Assembly (NCBI GenBank): GCA_025716815.1
Contig: JAIXMN010000004.1
Coordinates: 62,001-126,000 of the forward strand
DNA from: Dichotomocladium elegans
Taxonomy: Eukaryota; Mucoromycota; Mucoromycetes; Mucorales; Lichtheimiaceae
Direction of reading: 5' to 3'
Length of the DNA stretch: 64,000 nt
The notes under the pieces are model-generated. The model was not told the origin of the DNA. It did not search any database and was given only the letters and a program-made list of their open reading frames with translations. The stretch's first letter is position 1. Each line of letters opens with the position of its first letter. Made by a program: the position numbers and the translations under genes. Below, piece after piece: positions 11,069-21,100 of this stretch.

Positions 11069-14000
11069 TTAAGCGCGTGGTCGTAAGCGTTTGTAGATGG
11101 CCTTGGTGGCAGTACTCTCAGTCCGGCGTTTGGCGAGCGTGGCGTTGTGGCCCGCTGGCTGATAGCTCAGACGTGTGGCAGAGGGAACAGGTGCTGTCCG
11201 TGCCTGAGCATTGCGCGGCTTGTTGACGATGGCCTTCTTGCTTCTACTGGATGAGTGTTCAGTCGGCGTGCTCTGTTTTGAGGCTGAACGAGTGGTAGGA
11301 GTGGACGTTGGTGGTGCCGGAGCTGTCTGTCCCCTTAGTCCCTGTTGTATACGGGTGTTGGCTTTCGGGTTGCGACGCTGCCAGTATTCCGTGATTAGTT
11401 CTGTGCCTGTGAAGTTAGCCGCTGGTTCCCATGTGTCATCTTTTTCCGTGTATCCCTTCCAGCGTGTACGATAAACATAGTTGCCTGGAGTGCCATCATG
11501 ATCAATGATTGCCTGCACTTCATAGTGGTCCTGGCTGGATGGCACTGGTTCTTGCGAGATCAGTTTGATGTGCGATGGCGGGATATTGAACGGAAGAAGC
11601 GCGCCTGTCGAGTCTGTCAGGACGTATGCCCCGCCCTTGTTGACCCCATTAACAGTGAATGGTCCTTCATACCGCGGTTCCGTCTTGCTACCCCTGGTGA
11701 CGTTGCAGATCATGACCTTGCTGCCAGCTGGATAAGGGTCAACTATCCGGTGATTCGAATCGAAGCGGGCTTTTTCAGCATCTCGGGTGGCTTTCATGCG
11801 CTGACGGATGGCGGGTATAACCACCGCTTCCATCTCGCTAAGTCGTTCACGCGCTGCCTCGTAGTCAACTGTAGGTTGTGCGCTATCCCCTGTAGTTGAG
11901 TCGGTGTAGTTAGTGAAGGCGTTGGGTGGACGAGCAAACATGAGCGAGAAAGGTCGTGAGCCATGTATGGCGGCGTGCTTAATGTTAAGTGCGAATTGCA
12001 CGCTTGGGACGTGAATGTCCCATTCTGACTTTTTGCCTTGCAGCTGTTTGACGATTGCGTTCTTGGCAAGACCGACCCATTTCTCTGCTACGCCGTTGGC
12101 GCGTGGGTGATAAGGAGTGATAAGGCGGTGGTCGAGGCCAGAGATATCTGCAAGCTGCGTGATGAGGTCGTTGACAAATTCTGTGCCATTATCACTGGTG
12201 AGCGTGCGCATGGGTCCATACTCCATCATATGTGCCCACAGTTGTCGTGCTATAGTAAGTGCAGACTTATCTGGAATTGCTCTCAGGACGCAGTAGCGTG
12301 TGAAAATGTCGACCATGACGAGTAAGTAGTTGTTACCACTGTCAGACGTAATGTTGAGCGTGCCAAGATCAATAGCCCAATGATCGCCTGGGTACTTAGC
12401 GGTGACATGACGCAATGGCTGGAAACCATGTTTGCCGACATTGAAGCGTTGACAGTCCATGCATTGCGAGACAAGCTTCTGGGCGTCCTTGCGTAGGTTA
12501 GCCCAGTGCAGCCCGTCACTGTGAATGGACTTGGTGATTGCGTCGGCACCGAAGTGACCGAGTAAATGCGCTTTCTGCAGTAATTCGGTACGTTCGTGCT
12601 CGGGAGGCGTCATGAAGTCGACGGGCTCAAAGTGTTGTGCGCGTGCGAGAATGGGCGCATGACCGTCGGTGTTGTTCTCAGAGGAATGTGAAGAAGAAGA
12701 GGAGGAGGCTTTTCGTGTGGCTGAGCCTGCAGCGTTGGTGATAAGGTTCCGTGACGTGCTGCCTGAAACGTTGCTCTTTCCTTTACCCCCCACCAGACTT
12801 TTGTCCGCAGGAAAAAGACGGGAGAAGGCGTCAGGCAGAACGTTGTCCATACCTGGCAGATGCACTACCTCGAAATCGAAATCGTACAGGTCGTCAAGCC
12901 AACGAGCCATCATTGGATTGACTAGCGGTTGCGTGTGGAGATATGTTAGTGCAGCGTGGTCAGTGTAAAGGGTAAAACGACGTCCCCAGAGCCAGTGTCG
13001 GAACTGTCGAAGTCCGTAAACGACTGCAAAGAGCTCGCGTTTAGTAACCGACCAGCGTTGCTGGCTGGGAGATAATGCCTTGGCCTTGAAACCGATGTAA
13101 CGAATCTGATTGTTGATGACCTGATAGAGGCATACCCCCACCCCCACGTCACTTGCATCTGTAGCTAGGCAGAAAGGTTGCTGCAAATTTGGATGACAGA
13201 GCACTGGAGCTTGCGTAAGCGCGAGTTTGATGTTATTGAATGCGCGCGTGTGCTCTTCTGTCCACAACTGCGAGAGATCCCCTGCGTTGCGCAAACTGTC
13301 CAGTGGCCACGTTGTCGTTGCAAATCGAGGTACATGGTCCCGGAGGAAGTTCACGGCACCGAGGAACCGTTGCATATCTTTGCCCGTAGCGGGCTGGGGC
13401 CAGGCCGCTATGTTGGCGACCTTTCGAGGATCCAAAGCAATGCCTGCTGCTGAGATACAGAATCCCAGAAGGTACACCTTGCGCTGTCCAAAGGCACACT
13501 TATCACGGTTGAGGATGAGATTGGCTCGCGTGAGACGGCGGACAACTTCCTGTACGTGAGGAACGTGTTCTTTGAAGCTGGCGCTATGGACACAAAGATC
13601 ATCAATGAAGAGTGACACATAAGGAAGGTCGGAAAACAACCGTTCCATGACAGCTTGATACTTAAATGACAGCGAGCGAATGCCGAAGGGTGCACCCCGG
13701 AACACATACTGTATACCATTGACTTTGAATGCCGTTTTATGTTGGTGCTCTTCTGTGATGGGGAACCGATGAAAAGCATTCGTCAAGTCGAGAGTCGTGA
13801 AAATTGTTGATCCACCGGTGCGCTCGAAGATGTCTGACAAGTGGGGCAGTGGAAACCGATCTTCGGGTAGGAGTAGATTGAGCTGGCGTACATCGAGACA
13901 GGGGCGATACTTGGTATAGTTGCCGTCGCTGTCCTTCTTCCTTGCGAAAACGATCGGACTGTTCCAATGGCTGATAGTATGCGATTTCTTGATGACACCG

Positions 14001-16216
14001 TCGGCAAGCCATTTGTCGACATGCTGCTGCAGAAGAGGCATGAGGGTCGCTGGCAGCTTGTATTGGGCCCGGTAGGCTACAGCGCCCGGCGGTGTTTCGA
14101 GACGAACAATTGCTTCTGGAAGTGTGCAGAAAGAGTTGATAGGGATGGCTGTGTTTGCAGCGAGAAAGGGTTGGATATCCTGCATGAACTTCGCGTGCTC
14201 GGTTGGCGATCCTGCAGGGGAATCATTTGGGACTTCGGAATCGTCATCTCCGGTAGATTCTGGAAGGTGCGCGAGAGCGGAAGTGTCCCAGTCGATGGGT
14301 AATCCTACTATGTGAATACCAAGAGCTTTCATCAGGTCAGTACCAATGCACACATCGACTTCGCCATGCAAATCTAGCACATCAAAAGTATGGGAGATAG
14401 TCCGACGGTTACAGCTCACAGCCAACTTTTTATTTACAATTCCCACACGAGGAAGAGTAACCCCAGCAGAAGCTAAGTGTATGGTCCCGGCTGCCGGAGA
14501 CACGGACCAACCAAAGCGTGCGCACAATGAAGGGGAAACGGTGCTGTCTGTAGCGCCGGTGTCCAGCAGGGCCCAAAGGCGCTGGCCTTCTATTGTGATG
14601 GGGAAGTGGTGTGAGCGTGTATGTGCGGAAGGTAAGTCCTGTTTCTGTGTATGCTTACACTGGTGTGAAGGACCGTACAACGCGTTATACACGTCCGACA
14701 TCTCTATGTCCTCAGGCTCGCTGTCCAAGGCATCTGGGGACTTGGGCTGTGGTGGCATGGCCGACCGACGAGCCGTGCGAGGAGCAGAGCGAGGGGAGGA
14801 ACGAGGCACAGAGCCGGAGCGCGAACGGGAACGGGAGCGGGCAGAGGAAGACTGGGAAGCGGCCACCGGGGAGCGCTCTCTCTTGACGTGCTGGTGGGCC
14901 CGCATCGTCAGGTTCTTGGGAGGGCATTGGTGCCCTCGAGCGAAGGCGCCACCACACCACCGACACGTCGCGATCTTGTTCCCATCCCTGGGAGCGCGGG
15001 CCGCAGAAGATGGGGCGCTGGCCTTCTGGCGTTCTTGGGCCAGGATCTTGCGCCGCGCCTGACACTCGTCCGTGGTGTGTCGACCCATTCCATGGACATC
15101 GCAGCGCTTTTTTCGAGAGGGGGCGCCACCCTCCAGGCCGGATCGTTCAGAGCTACCAGAGGTGCTCGCCCGTCGCTTAGGGGCGTGGATAGAGTCCATG
15201 AGGGACTGTCCAGCCGGCACTGAAGCAGACGGTGAGTCCCGTCCAGCAGAGGAACGCGGAGCAGTGCGAGAGGAAGAGGAGACGTCGGAGCCAAAGTTGC
15301 GCTCGAGGTTAAGCGCGATTTGTCCCAGTTGCTGGGAGGTGCGCTTGAGGGCGGCAGGCAGGCTGGCACGAGCAATGTTGACCCGCTCGGCGATGTCAGG
15401 ACGGAGGCCGTTGAGGTACCGATTGGCAGCAATGCTGTCATCCGGCATACGCGCGTCCCTACGCAGCTTTTGGAACCGCCCGTTCCACTCGGCGACGGTC
15501 TCTCTACGCAGCATCTTTGCTACCATGACTGCCTCGACGGCGGCAGCTAACTGCTCCGTCTGGTCAACGGAAAACTCCTGCTCGAGGGCCACTCGAGCGA
15601 ACGACCAGGGCTCGTTGCTATGCGGGCGGAGGTGTTCCTCAAACCACGATCGATGCTCTGGCGAGAGCAGGACCGGCAAGTACCGAGCCCAGACAAGGTC
15701 AGGGGCTTGGCCCGCTGCGGCGAGGATATCCTCAAAGGCACGCAAGCAGTCTTGAATGGTCGCGAAGACCATCGACGCCGGACGCCAGACAAATCCTTCC
15801 CACTGGAAAACGGGGCAGTTGGCGGGCATCGCCCAGCGGTCGACACCAGGAAGGGAAGGAGTGCTCGAGGTTTCGACGAACGAGGATATCGATCCTGGGG
15901 CTGGACTCACGAGCAGGCGTGCCGACGACTCCAGTTCGGCGATCTCCTGCTCAAGCAGGCTCATCTGCTCCCTTAGACGGGCGTGCTCAGCCCGGTCGTT
16001 CGCCCGGGCGGCGGCCGTGCGTTGCAGCATTAGCAGGGCGAGATCACCCCGCAAGGACTCCACGGCTTCCACAGCCTGCTGCACCACTGATGTGGCGCGG
16101 GTTGCCTCGACGACAGGGGCGACAGGTGCATCATTTCGCGGCTGGTTGGTGCCGCTCGTTGCCACGCGAACGGAAGGAAGGTCGAAGTCGTTGTTGGAGG
16201 GAGAGGGAGCTGACAT
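11069..16216 (-). CDS. Gag-Pol polyprotein of element B (1715 codons, intact)
   Basis: One uninterrupted frame. In order it has a coiled-coil-like N terminus (about 65-100), a Gag core (about 125-310), and zinc knuckles CDVHGMGRHTTDEC (about 372) and CRWCGGAFARGHQC (about 418). An Arg-Ser-rich stretch (455-480) is followed by the protease LLDTGATDSTVS (DTG at 552). Reverse transcriptase (about 715-900) has the active site LFIDDL (872-873), so F-I-D-D replaces the usual Y-x-D-D. RNase H (ATDAS, 1019) and the integrase zinc region (H1217 to C1255) follow. The integrase triad is D1283, D1342, E1378 (DDx35E), and a C-terminal chromodomain (about 1570-1620, RTRWKGY, DDTWEP) closes it. Gag and Pol are fused with no frameshift. 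Confidence 0.95.
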   Translation of the reverse strand: MSAPSPSNNDFDLPSVRVATSGTNQPRNDAPVAPVVEATRATSVVQQAVEAVESLRGDLALLMLQRTAAARANDRAEHARLREQMSLLEQEIAELESSARLLVSPAPGSISSFVETSSTPSLPGVDRWAMPANCPVFQWEGFVWRPASMVFATIQDCLRAFEDILAAAGQAPDLVWARYLPVLLSPEHRSWFEEHLRPHSNEPWSFARVALEQEFSVDQTEQLAAAVEAVMVAKMLRRETVAEWNGRFQKLRRDARMPDDSIAANRYLNGLRPDIAERVNIARASLPAALKRTSQQLGQIALNLERNFGSDVSSSSRTAPRSSAGRDSPSASVPAGQSLMDSIHAPKRRASTSGSSERSGLEGGAPSRKKRCDVHGMGRHTTDECQARRKILAQERQKASAPSSAARAPRDGNKIATCRWCGGAFARGHQCPPKNLTMRAHQHVKRERSPVAASQSSSARSRSRSRSGSVPRSSPRSAPRTARRSAMPPQPKSPDALDSEPEDIEMSDVYNALYGPSHQCKHTQKQDLPSAHTRSHHFPITIEGQRLWALLDTGATDSTVSPSLCARFGWSVSPAAGTIHLASAGVTLPRVGIVNKKLAVSCNRRTISHTFDVLDLHGEVDVCIGTDLMKALGIHIVGLPIDWDTSALAHLPESTGDDDSEVPNDSPAGSPTEHAKFMQDIQPFLAANTAIPINSFCTLPEAIVRLETPPGAVAYRAQYKLPATLMPLLQQHVDKWLADGVIKKSHTISHWNSPIVFARKKDSDGNYTKYRPCLDVRQLNLLLPEDRFPLPHLSDIFERTGGSTIFTTLDLTNAFHRFPITEEHQHKTAFKVNGIQYVFRGAPFGIRSLSFKYQAVMERLFSDLPYVSLFIDDLCVHSASFKEHVPHVQEVVRRLTRANLILNRDKCAFGQRKVYLLGFCISAAGIALDPRKVANIAAWPQPATGKDMQRFLGAVNFLRDHVPRFATTTWPLDSLRNAGDLSQLWTEEHTRAFNNIKLALTQAPVLCHPNLQQPFCLATDASDVGVGVCLYQVINNQIRYIGFKAKALSPSQQRWSVTKRELFAVVYGLRQFRHWLWGRRFTLYTDHAALTYLHTQPLVNPMMARWLDDLYDFDFEVVHLPGMDNVLPDAFSRLFPADKSLVGGKGKSNVSGSTSRNLITNAAGSATRKASSSSSSHSSENNTDGHAPILARAQHFEPVDFMTPPEHERTELLQKAHLLGHFGADAITKSIHSDGLHWANLRKDAQKLVSQCMDCQRFNVGKHGFQPLRHVTAKYPGDHWAIDLGTLNITSDSGNNYLLVMVDIFTRYCVLRAIPDKSALTIARQLWAHMMEYGPMRTLTSDNGTEFVNDLITQLADISGLDHRLITPYHPRANGVAEKWVGLAKNAIVKQLQGKKSEWDIHVPSVQFALNIKHAAIHGSRPFSLMFARPPNAFTNYTDSTTGDSAQPTVDYEAARERLSEMEAVVIPAIRQRMKATRDAEKARFDSNHRIVDPYPAGSKVMICNVTRGSKTEPRYEGPFTVNGVNKGGAYVLTDSTGALLPFNIPPSHIKLISQEPVPSSQDHYEVQAIIDHDGTPGNYVYRTRWKGYTEKDDTWEPAANFTGTELITEYWQRRNPKANTRIQQGLRGQTAPAPPTSTPTTRSASKQSTPTEHSSSRSKKAIVNKPRNAQARTAPVPSATRLSYQPAGHNATLAKRRTESTATKAIYKRLRPRA

Positions 16217-16262
16217 CGTACGTGATAAAAAAAGAGGTAAGCGAATTCAAAGAAAAAAAAAA

Positions 16263-16565
16263 TGTGGTGGTTAGAGAGTTAGTTGCAGGTGTTTAAACCG
16301 TAGGGGCTAAAATCGAGTCTTTGAGACGGGATCCTCTTTATTGAATAAAAACAACTCTCTTTTTATATGATTTCGGACCAGGGTGGTAGTGGTGATACAA
16401 GCGGTAGTCATCGAGCATGGTCCTCCAATCATTACCAGTTAGCGGGCTTCGTAACGTTGGAATGGGAGGACAGTCGAGACGTGCTGTAGAAGAGGTGGAT
16501 AAGTCGATAACCCTGCTCAGTACTGTCTGTAGAAGCGCAGTGTTATGAACAGTAGGGCTATGACA
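16263..16565 (-). repeat. 5' LTR of element B (promoter copy)
   Basis: Same sequence as 10640-10942. In transcription direction the TATA box lies near 16367-16360 and the polyadenylation-like AATAAA near 16347-16342, leaving a short R region before Gag at 16216. Confidence 0.95.
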
Positions 16566-16570
16566 GTGTT

Positions 16571-17102
16571 CATCCAGTCCCTTAGAGAAGATAATGATGT
16601 CGTCCACGAATGTGGTGACAAAAGGGAGATCATGGAAAATGATGTTCATGGTACGCTGAAAAATAGAGGATATGGGCGTGAGTCCAAAGGGACAGCCTCG
16701 GAATTGATATTGTATATGACCATGCGGCTTAAATGCTGTCTTTTGTCTGTGTGGCTCATAAATTTCAAAGCGGTGAAATGCGCTTTTCAGGTCAAGAGTT
16801 GTAAAAACTGTAGAGCCTTGCAGCATATGAAAAATATCCTTGATTAATGGAAGCGGATGACGATCCAGTTGGACCAACAGTTTGTTGATGTGTCGAGGAT
16901 CAAGGCATGGCCGTTTATCAGTGTAATTACCAAAGAGATCCTTTTTTGGTGCTAGCGTAAGTGGACTGTTCCACATTGTGTTGACAGGTGCAGGTTCTAT
17001 GGTGCCATCTTCCAACCATGTTTGTATCTGCTTATCAATGATTTCCTTATATGCCAGTGCCAAAGGATATTGTGCACGGTGAGATACTACACCTTCTGGC
17101 TC
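16571..17102 (-). pseudogene. Element A, reverse transcriptase N-terminal segment
   Basis: It encodes RT fingers and palm: WNSPLTLAPKK, RPCLDPRHIN, TTLDLKSAFHRF, RGCPFGLTP and TTFVDDIIIFSKGLDEH. The protein continues across element B into 10639-10597. The apparent ORF end at 16338 is read into B's LTR and is artefactual. The upstream boundary at 17102 is an abrupt junction with an LTR, so Gag, protease and the 5' LTR are lost. Confidence 0.88.
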
Positions 17103-17484
17103 TGGTGTTTTCGTTGTTTTTTATGGTGGACCGTTAGAATATGATGAGACTCGTGGATGTCTTTTATTCGAATGAAATCGGAATTAAGATCCTCCATCGC
17201 TACACATTTATCTACTATTTATATGATTTATGGCAGAGGTCCTAATTAGGTCAACTGGCTACTCCGTCTTACATGGGTACTCGGAGATGGTAGTGCTATT
17301 ACAGATAAGGTGCTTGTGTGTGTATCGGTGACCTCTATCATACGTTATATGTCCTTGTTCCTTTCAGACCATGCTCACGTCGGTAAAACCTCATAAAAAC
17401 CCAGTGGGAGAAAAAGACTGTGGAAATGGATCTGGTTATAACGCGGCGTCATGGATCCTTCAATCCGTAATCACCTATGCGACA
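17103..17484 (-). repeat. LTR (family C), preceded by a polypurine tract
   Basis: About 382 bp, inverted relative to the copy at 21408-21804, with shared ends (TGTCGCATAGGTGATTAC... and ...GAAAACACCA on the minus strand). A purine tract (CTGGAGGGGGGTAA on the minus strand, 17498-17485) abuts it, so it is a 3' LTR on the minus strand. It joins element A coding sequence at 17102 without a matching duplication, so one side has been rearranged. Confidence 0.82.
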
Positions 17485-17546
17485 TTACCCCCCTCCAGAT
17501 TGGAACAATCGGAAAATAGGAAGAGAGCATGGTCGATTACGTGATA

Positions 17547-17721
17547 CAGTGGGACCCCGTTTTTTGCAGCCCCGCTTTTTGCAGATCCCCGCTTTTTGCA
17601 GCAAAGCCTGGAGGAGATCCGCTTTTCACTTAAGAAAATTGCAGCATCCCCGAGTTTTGCAGTTTGCAGACTAAAAAGCACTCCCTGCAATTTCCCGCTT
17701 AAGGTGGCACATGCTAAGGAG
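17547..17721 (+). mobile_element. Truncated pogo-like transposon end with internal GCTTTTTGCAG repeats
   Basis: It starts CAGTGGGACCCCG right after TA, the form expected of pogo/Tigger-type inverted repeats. Three tandem near-copies of CCCCGCTTTTTGCAG follow (17555-17600) and a looser copy lies near 17650. No matching right end exists; it is cut by the LTR at 17722. Confidence 0.55.
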
Positions 17722-18174
17722 TGTGGTAAATAAGGTTTGTAGAGACTGTCAAAGTACAATGAGACTCTTGGAGGTGTTTTTAATAGAAAGAAAAATTCTT
17801 CTGTCTGTTTACTCCTACACTACATGGTTGTTTATATATTGTTATGGATAAAATAGATTCCGCCCGATTGACATGGGTCAATTGTCCTGGAAATTTCCAT
17901 AAGAGGAGTTGTTGGGATGCGGTACTTGACAAGTCATAGAAAACTTTTCGTTCGTTCCTGTAGCTGAATCCCAGACCATCCTCACGTCGGTAAAACCTCA
18001 AAAAACCGAGTGGGAAAAAATAGAGGAGAAAAGACTGTGGATATGGATCTAGTGGCTATGTATGACCGTGTTTCCCTTGGCTGAGTCGTGTTTCTGTATT
18101 GCGGTTGTTCCATTCTTTACATCATTGCCATGGATATTCACTTCATTGGTGCTCTTGCAATCACCTATGCGACA
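17722..18174 (-). repeat. LTR (family S), second copy
   Basis: 453 bp, close match to the solo LTR at 5470-5924. On the minus strand it starts TGTCGCATAGG directly after element D integrase coding sequence (ARRINEMK) and ends TTACCACA. The flanks (AGGAG left, CTTCA right) do not match, so the left neighbour was deleted or replaced after insertion. Confidence 0.85.
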
Positions 18175-21100
18175 CTTCATCTCATTAATTCGTCGAGCGA
18201 ACATTAGTGAGAATGGCGAAGAACCTAACCTCTCGGAGATATGGCTATTGATTTCCAGTTGTGTGCTGGGAACGTAAAAGTCCCAGTCTTTACCTGCGCC
18301 TTCAATTTTCTTGCGAATGACACTCAGAGTCGTTTGTACCCAACGTTCGGCAATCCCATTAGCACGCGGGTGGTACGGTGTAGTAAGTCGATGGTCGATG
18401 CCTAGGCTGTCAATAAATTTCTTCGTCTTGAAGTTCTTGAATTTGCTTCCATTGTCTGATTGTATGATCTTAGGTAAACCGAAATCGCAGAATACAGATT
18501 TGAAGACTTCAACGATAGTATCAGCTGACTTGTCTGGTAATGCTCGCAGTATACAAAAGCGTGTGCATACATCGACAAAGACGATGATATAATTGTTGCC
18601 TTTGTTCGAAGTGCAGTGAAAATTGATCAAGTCAACTGCCCAGTGATCGCCTGGTAAGTAAGCATAAATTGGTCTCAAGGGATTGAAGCCTCGTTTGCCA
18701 ATATTGTAGCATTGACATTGAACACACGATTTGACATACTCTACGGCGTCTTGGAATAAATTCGTCCAGTGGATACCATCGGCATTTAATGATCGTACAA
18801 TATGTTCCGCTCCTTTGTGACCACCTGTCAAGTGTGCTTTCTCTAGCAAGGCAGGACGTTCCGTGTCTGGTGGACACATTGTATCTTGTGGGGACTCGTA
18901 TGTTTTGACCAGGAATACTCGTTTGTTGGGCGTGTTTTTCTTTGCCGATCGAATTATGGCTGCATTACCCCCCTCCAGCTGTTCGTCAGGGGCGAACAAG
19001 CGCGAAAGGTTATCTGGCAGCACATTCTCAATACCAGGCGAGTGTACAACGCGGAAATTGTAGTCGAGCAAAGTGTCTAACCAATTGATCATCATCGGAT
19101 TAGCAATCTTCTGGGTGTGCAAGTAAGTAAGAGCCTTGTGGTCCGTATACAGAATAAAAGGATTTCCCCATAAGTACTGGTGAAATTTCTGGAGTGCATA
19201 GATGATGGCTAGCAACTCTCGCTTCGTCGTGGAATAATTGCGTTCGGACTTGCTTAAAGAACGAGCCATAAACGATACATACTGCTTCTGGCCATCTTTC
19301 ATCTGGAAGAGGACGGCACCAATCCCATAGTTCGAAGCGTTGGTAGCCACATAGAACGGTAATGAGAGATCTGGGTATCGCAAGAGGGTACGTTCAGCTA
19401 ACAGAGCTTTCAGCTTTTTAAAGCATTTGTTATGCTCATCAGTCCAGAGTTGATTCAGGGATCCAGCGGAACGTAACGCATCGAGTGGCGCACTGATCTT
19501 GGAAACCTTTGGAATATGGTCGCGGAAATAATTGATAATAGCCATAAAACGCATTACATCCTTGCCCGTCCGTGGTATAGGCCACTGTAGGACATTGGTA
19601 AGTTTTCGTTCATCAGGGGTAATATCACTCTGCGAGATACAGAATCCAAGTAAATAAACCGATCGTTGTGCAAAATGGCATTTCGCGGGGTTGAGGAGCA
19701 GGTTGACATCAGTCAGCGCTTGGATAGCAAGCTGAACATGACGGGTGTGTTCGGCCATCGTTCGAGAATGGACCACAATATCGTCGACGAAGGTTTGTAC
19801 AAATGGCATATCTTTGTAAATGGATGACATCACTCTTTGGAAATTGGAAGATATCGGCTTCAAACCGAATGGACAATCTTGGAACATGTACTGGATTCCA
19901 TTATGAGTGAATGTGGTCTTGTGCTGGTCTGCTTCATTGATCCGGAAACGATGAAATGCGCTCTTGAGATCTAATGTTGTGAATATAGCAGAACCACCCA
20001 AAGACGAAAAAATCTCCTTAATCAATGGCAAAGGGTATCGATCGTCAGGAATATACTTATTGATGTGGCGTGGATCAAGACATGGGCGCTTTCCAGTCTT
20101 GTTACCATACTCATCCTTTTTGTCTGCCAAGGTGAGAGGACTGTTCCAGTTGGAATTCACAGCAGCTTTGACAATAATGCCATCCGCCAGCCAACTTTTG
20201 ACAGCATCGTCAACAATGGGACGCATGGAATAAGGTAATGGATATTGTCTCTGATACGCGGATACACCTTCTGGAGTGTCGATGTAGATGACTGATTCGG
20301 GTACAGTGCAAAATGCATTCTTCGGAATATTCGCATTGGCCTTTATATAGGGCGCTAACGCCTGTTTGAAAGCAATATATTCAGCAGGTGTACCAGCAGG
20401 AGATTTGTTCGGCTCGGCCTTTTCTTCTTGCGGCACGACATTTTCATCCCTGCTTTCATCAGTGTGATCGTCATCATCCCATCTTGTCGCAACGCCTGTC
20501 AAAGCGATACCAAGTCTTGGTAGTAAGTCCAATCCTATTATGACATCAGTGTCATCTTCGAGGTCCATGACTTCAAATGCATGCTTGATAATGCGCTGAT
20601 TGTAGCATATAATGAGAGGTTCGGTGATACCCATACGTGGTAAACGATCGTTCTTTCCCGCATATGAAATAAATCCAGAAGCTTTTTCTGTAACCCAATT
20701 GTTTTTCAAACAAATTCTTTTATTGACAACTGAAATCTCTGCTCTGGTGTCCAGCAGACCCAAGAGGCGCTTATTCTGGATAAGGATAGGTGAAGTCAGT
20801 CGCAAAGAATTGTTTTGGGTATGCAACGTATATAAACGTATTTGCTTACCGGAGGAATGCTTTGCCAGCTCTAGACTGGCATCAGCGTCGAGATCCATGT
20901 CCTCGAGGACGTCGTCGGCGGGGTGACGCTTGTCGGCCTCCTGCCGAGAGGGGCGCGAACTGGTGTTGGTGGTGGTGGTGTTGGCGGCAACGGAGCAGTC
21001 TTGACGCGCGAGGCGGTTGAGCCACTTCTGCTCACGTTGTGCCTTCTTGGCCTTAACGTACTCGTCGCAATGGTGGTCGGGATCCCAGTCTTGTTTGCAG

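Larger units (their letters stand above)
10640..16565 (-). mobile_element. Full-length chromodomain Ty3/gypsy element B
   Basis: Two 303-bp LTRs (10640-10942, 16263-16565) that look identical by eye flank one long gag-pol frame. The 5-bp duplication GTGTT is present at 10635-10639 and 16566-16570. A polypurine tract (GGTGGGGGGTGA on the minus strand, 10957-10943) touches the 3' LTR. Removing the element restores element A's RT frame (SKGLDEH-AQHV). No tRNA-type primer site is recognisable just inside the 5' LTR, where a T-rich stretch follows. Identical LTRs and an open frame mean a very recent insertion. Confidence 0.96.
4630..17102 (-). mobile_element. Chromodomain Ty3/gypsy element A (5'-truncated, hit by three insertions)
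   Basis: The coding parts read continuously when three later insertions are skipped. RT lies at 17102-16571, a short link at 10639-10597, RNase H and integrase at 7827-5930, and the chromodomain at 5469-5068. The polypurine tract lies at 5053-5040, followed by the 3' LTR at 5039-4630. The interruptions are a solo LTR (5470-5924), a DNA transposon (7828-10594) and gypsy B (10640-16565). Gag, protease and the 5' LTR are absent: the right end stops at another LTR (17103). The order of events is inferred from nesting. Confidence 0.88.

Noticed and set aside
16338..17063. 241-residue ORF as one protein
   Set aside because: Its C-terminal part is translated from the LTR of element B; only the part right of 16570 is element A.
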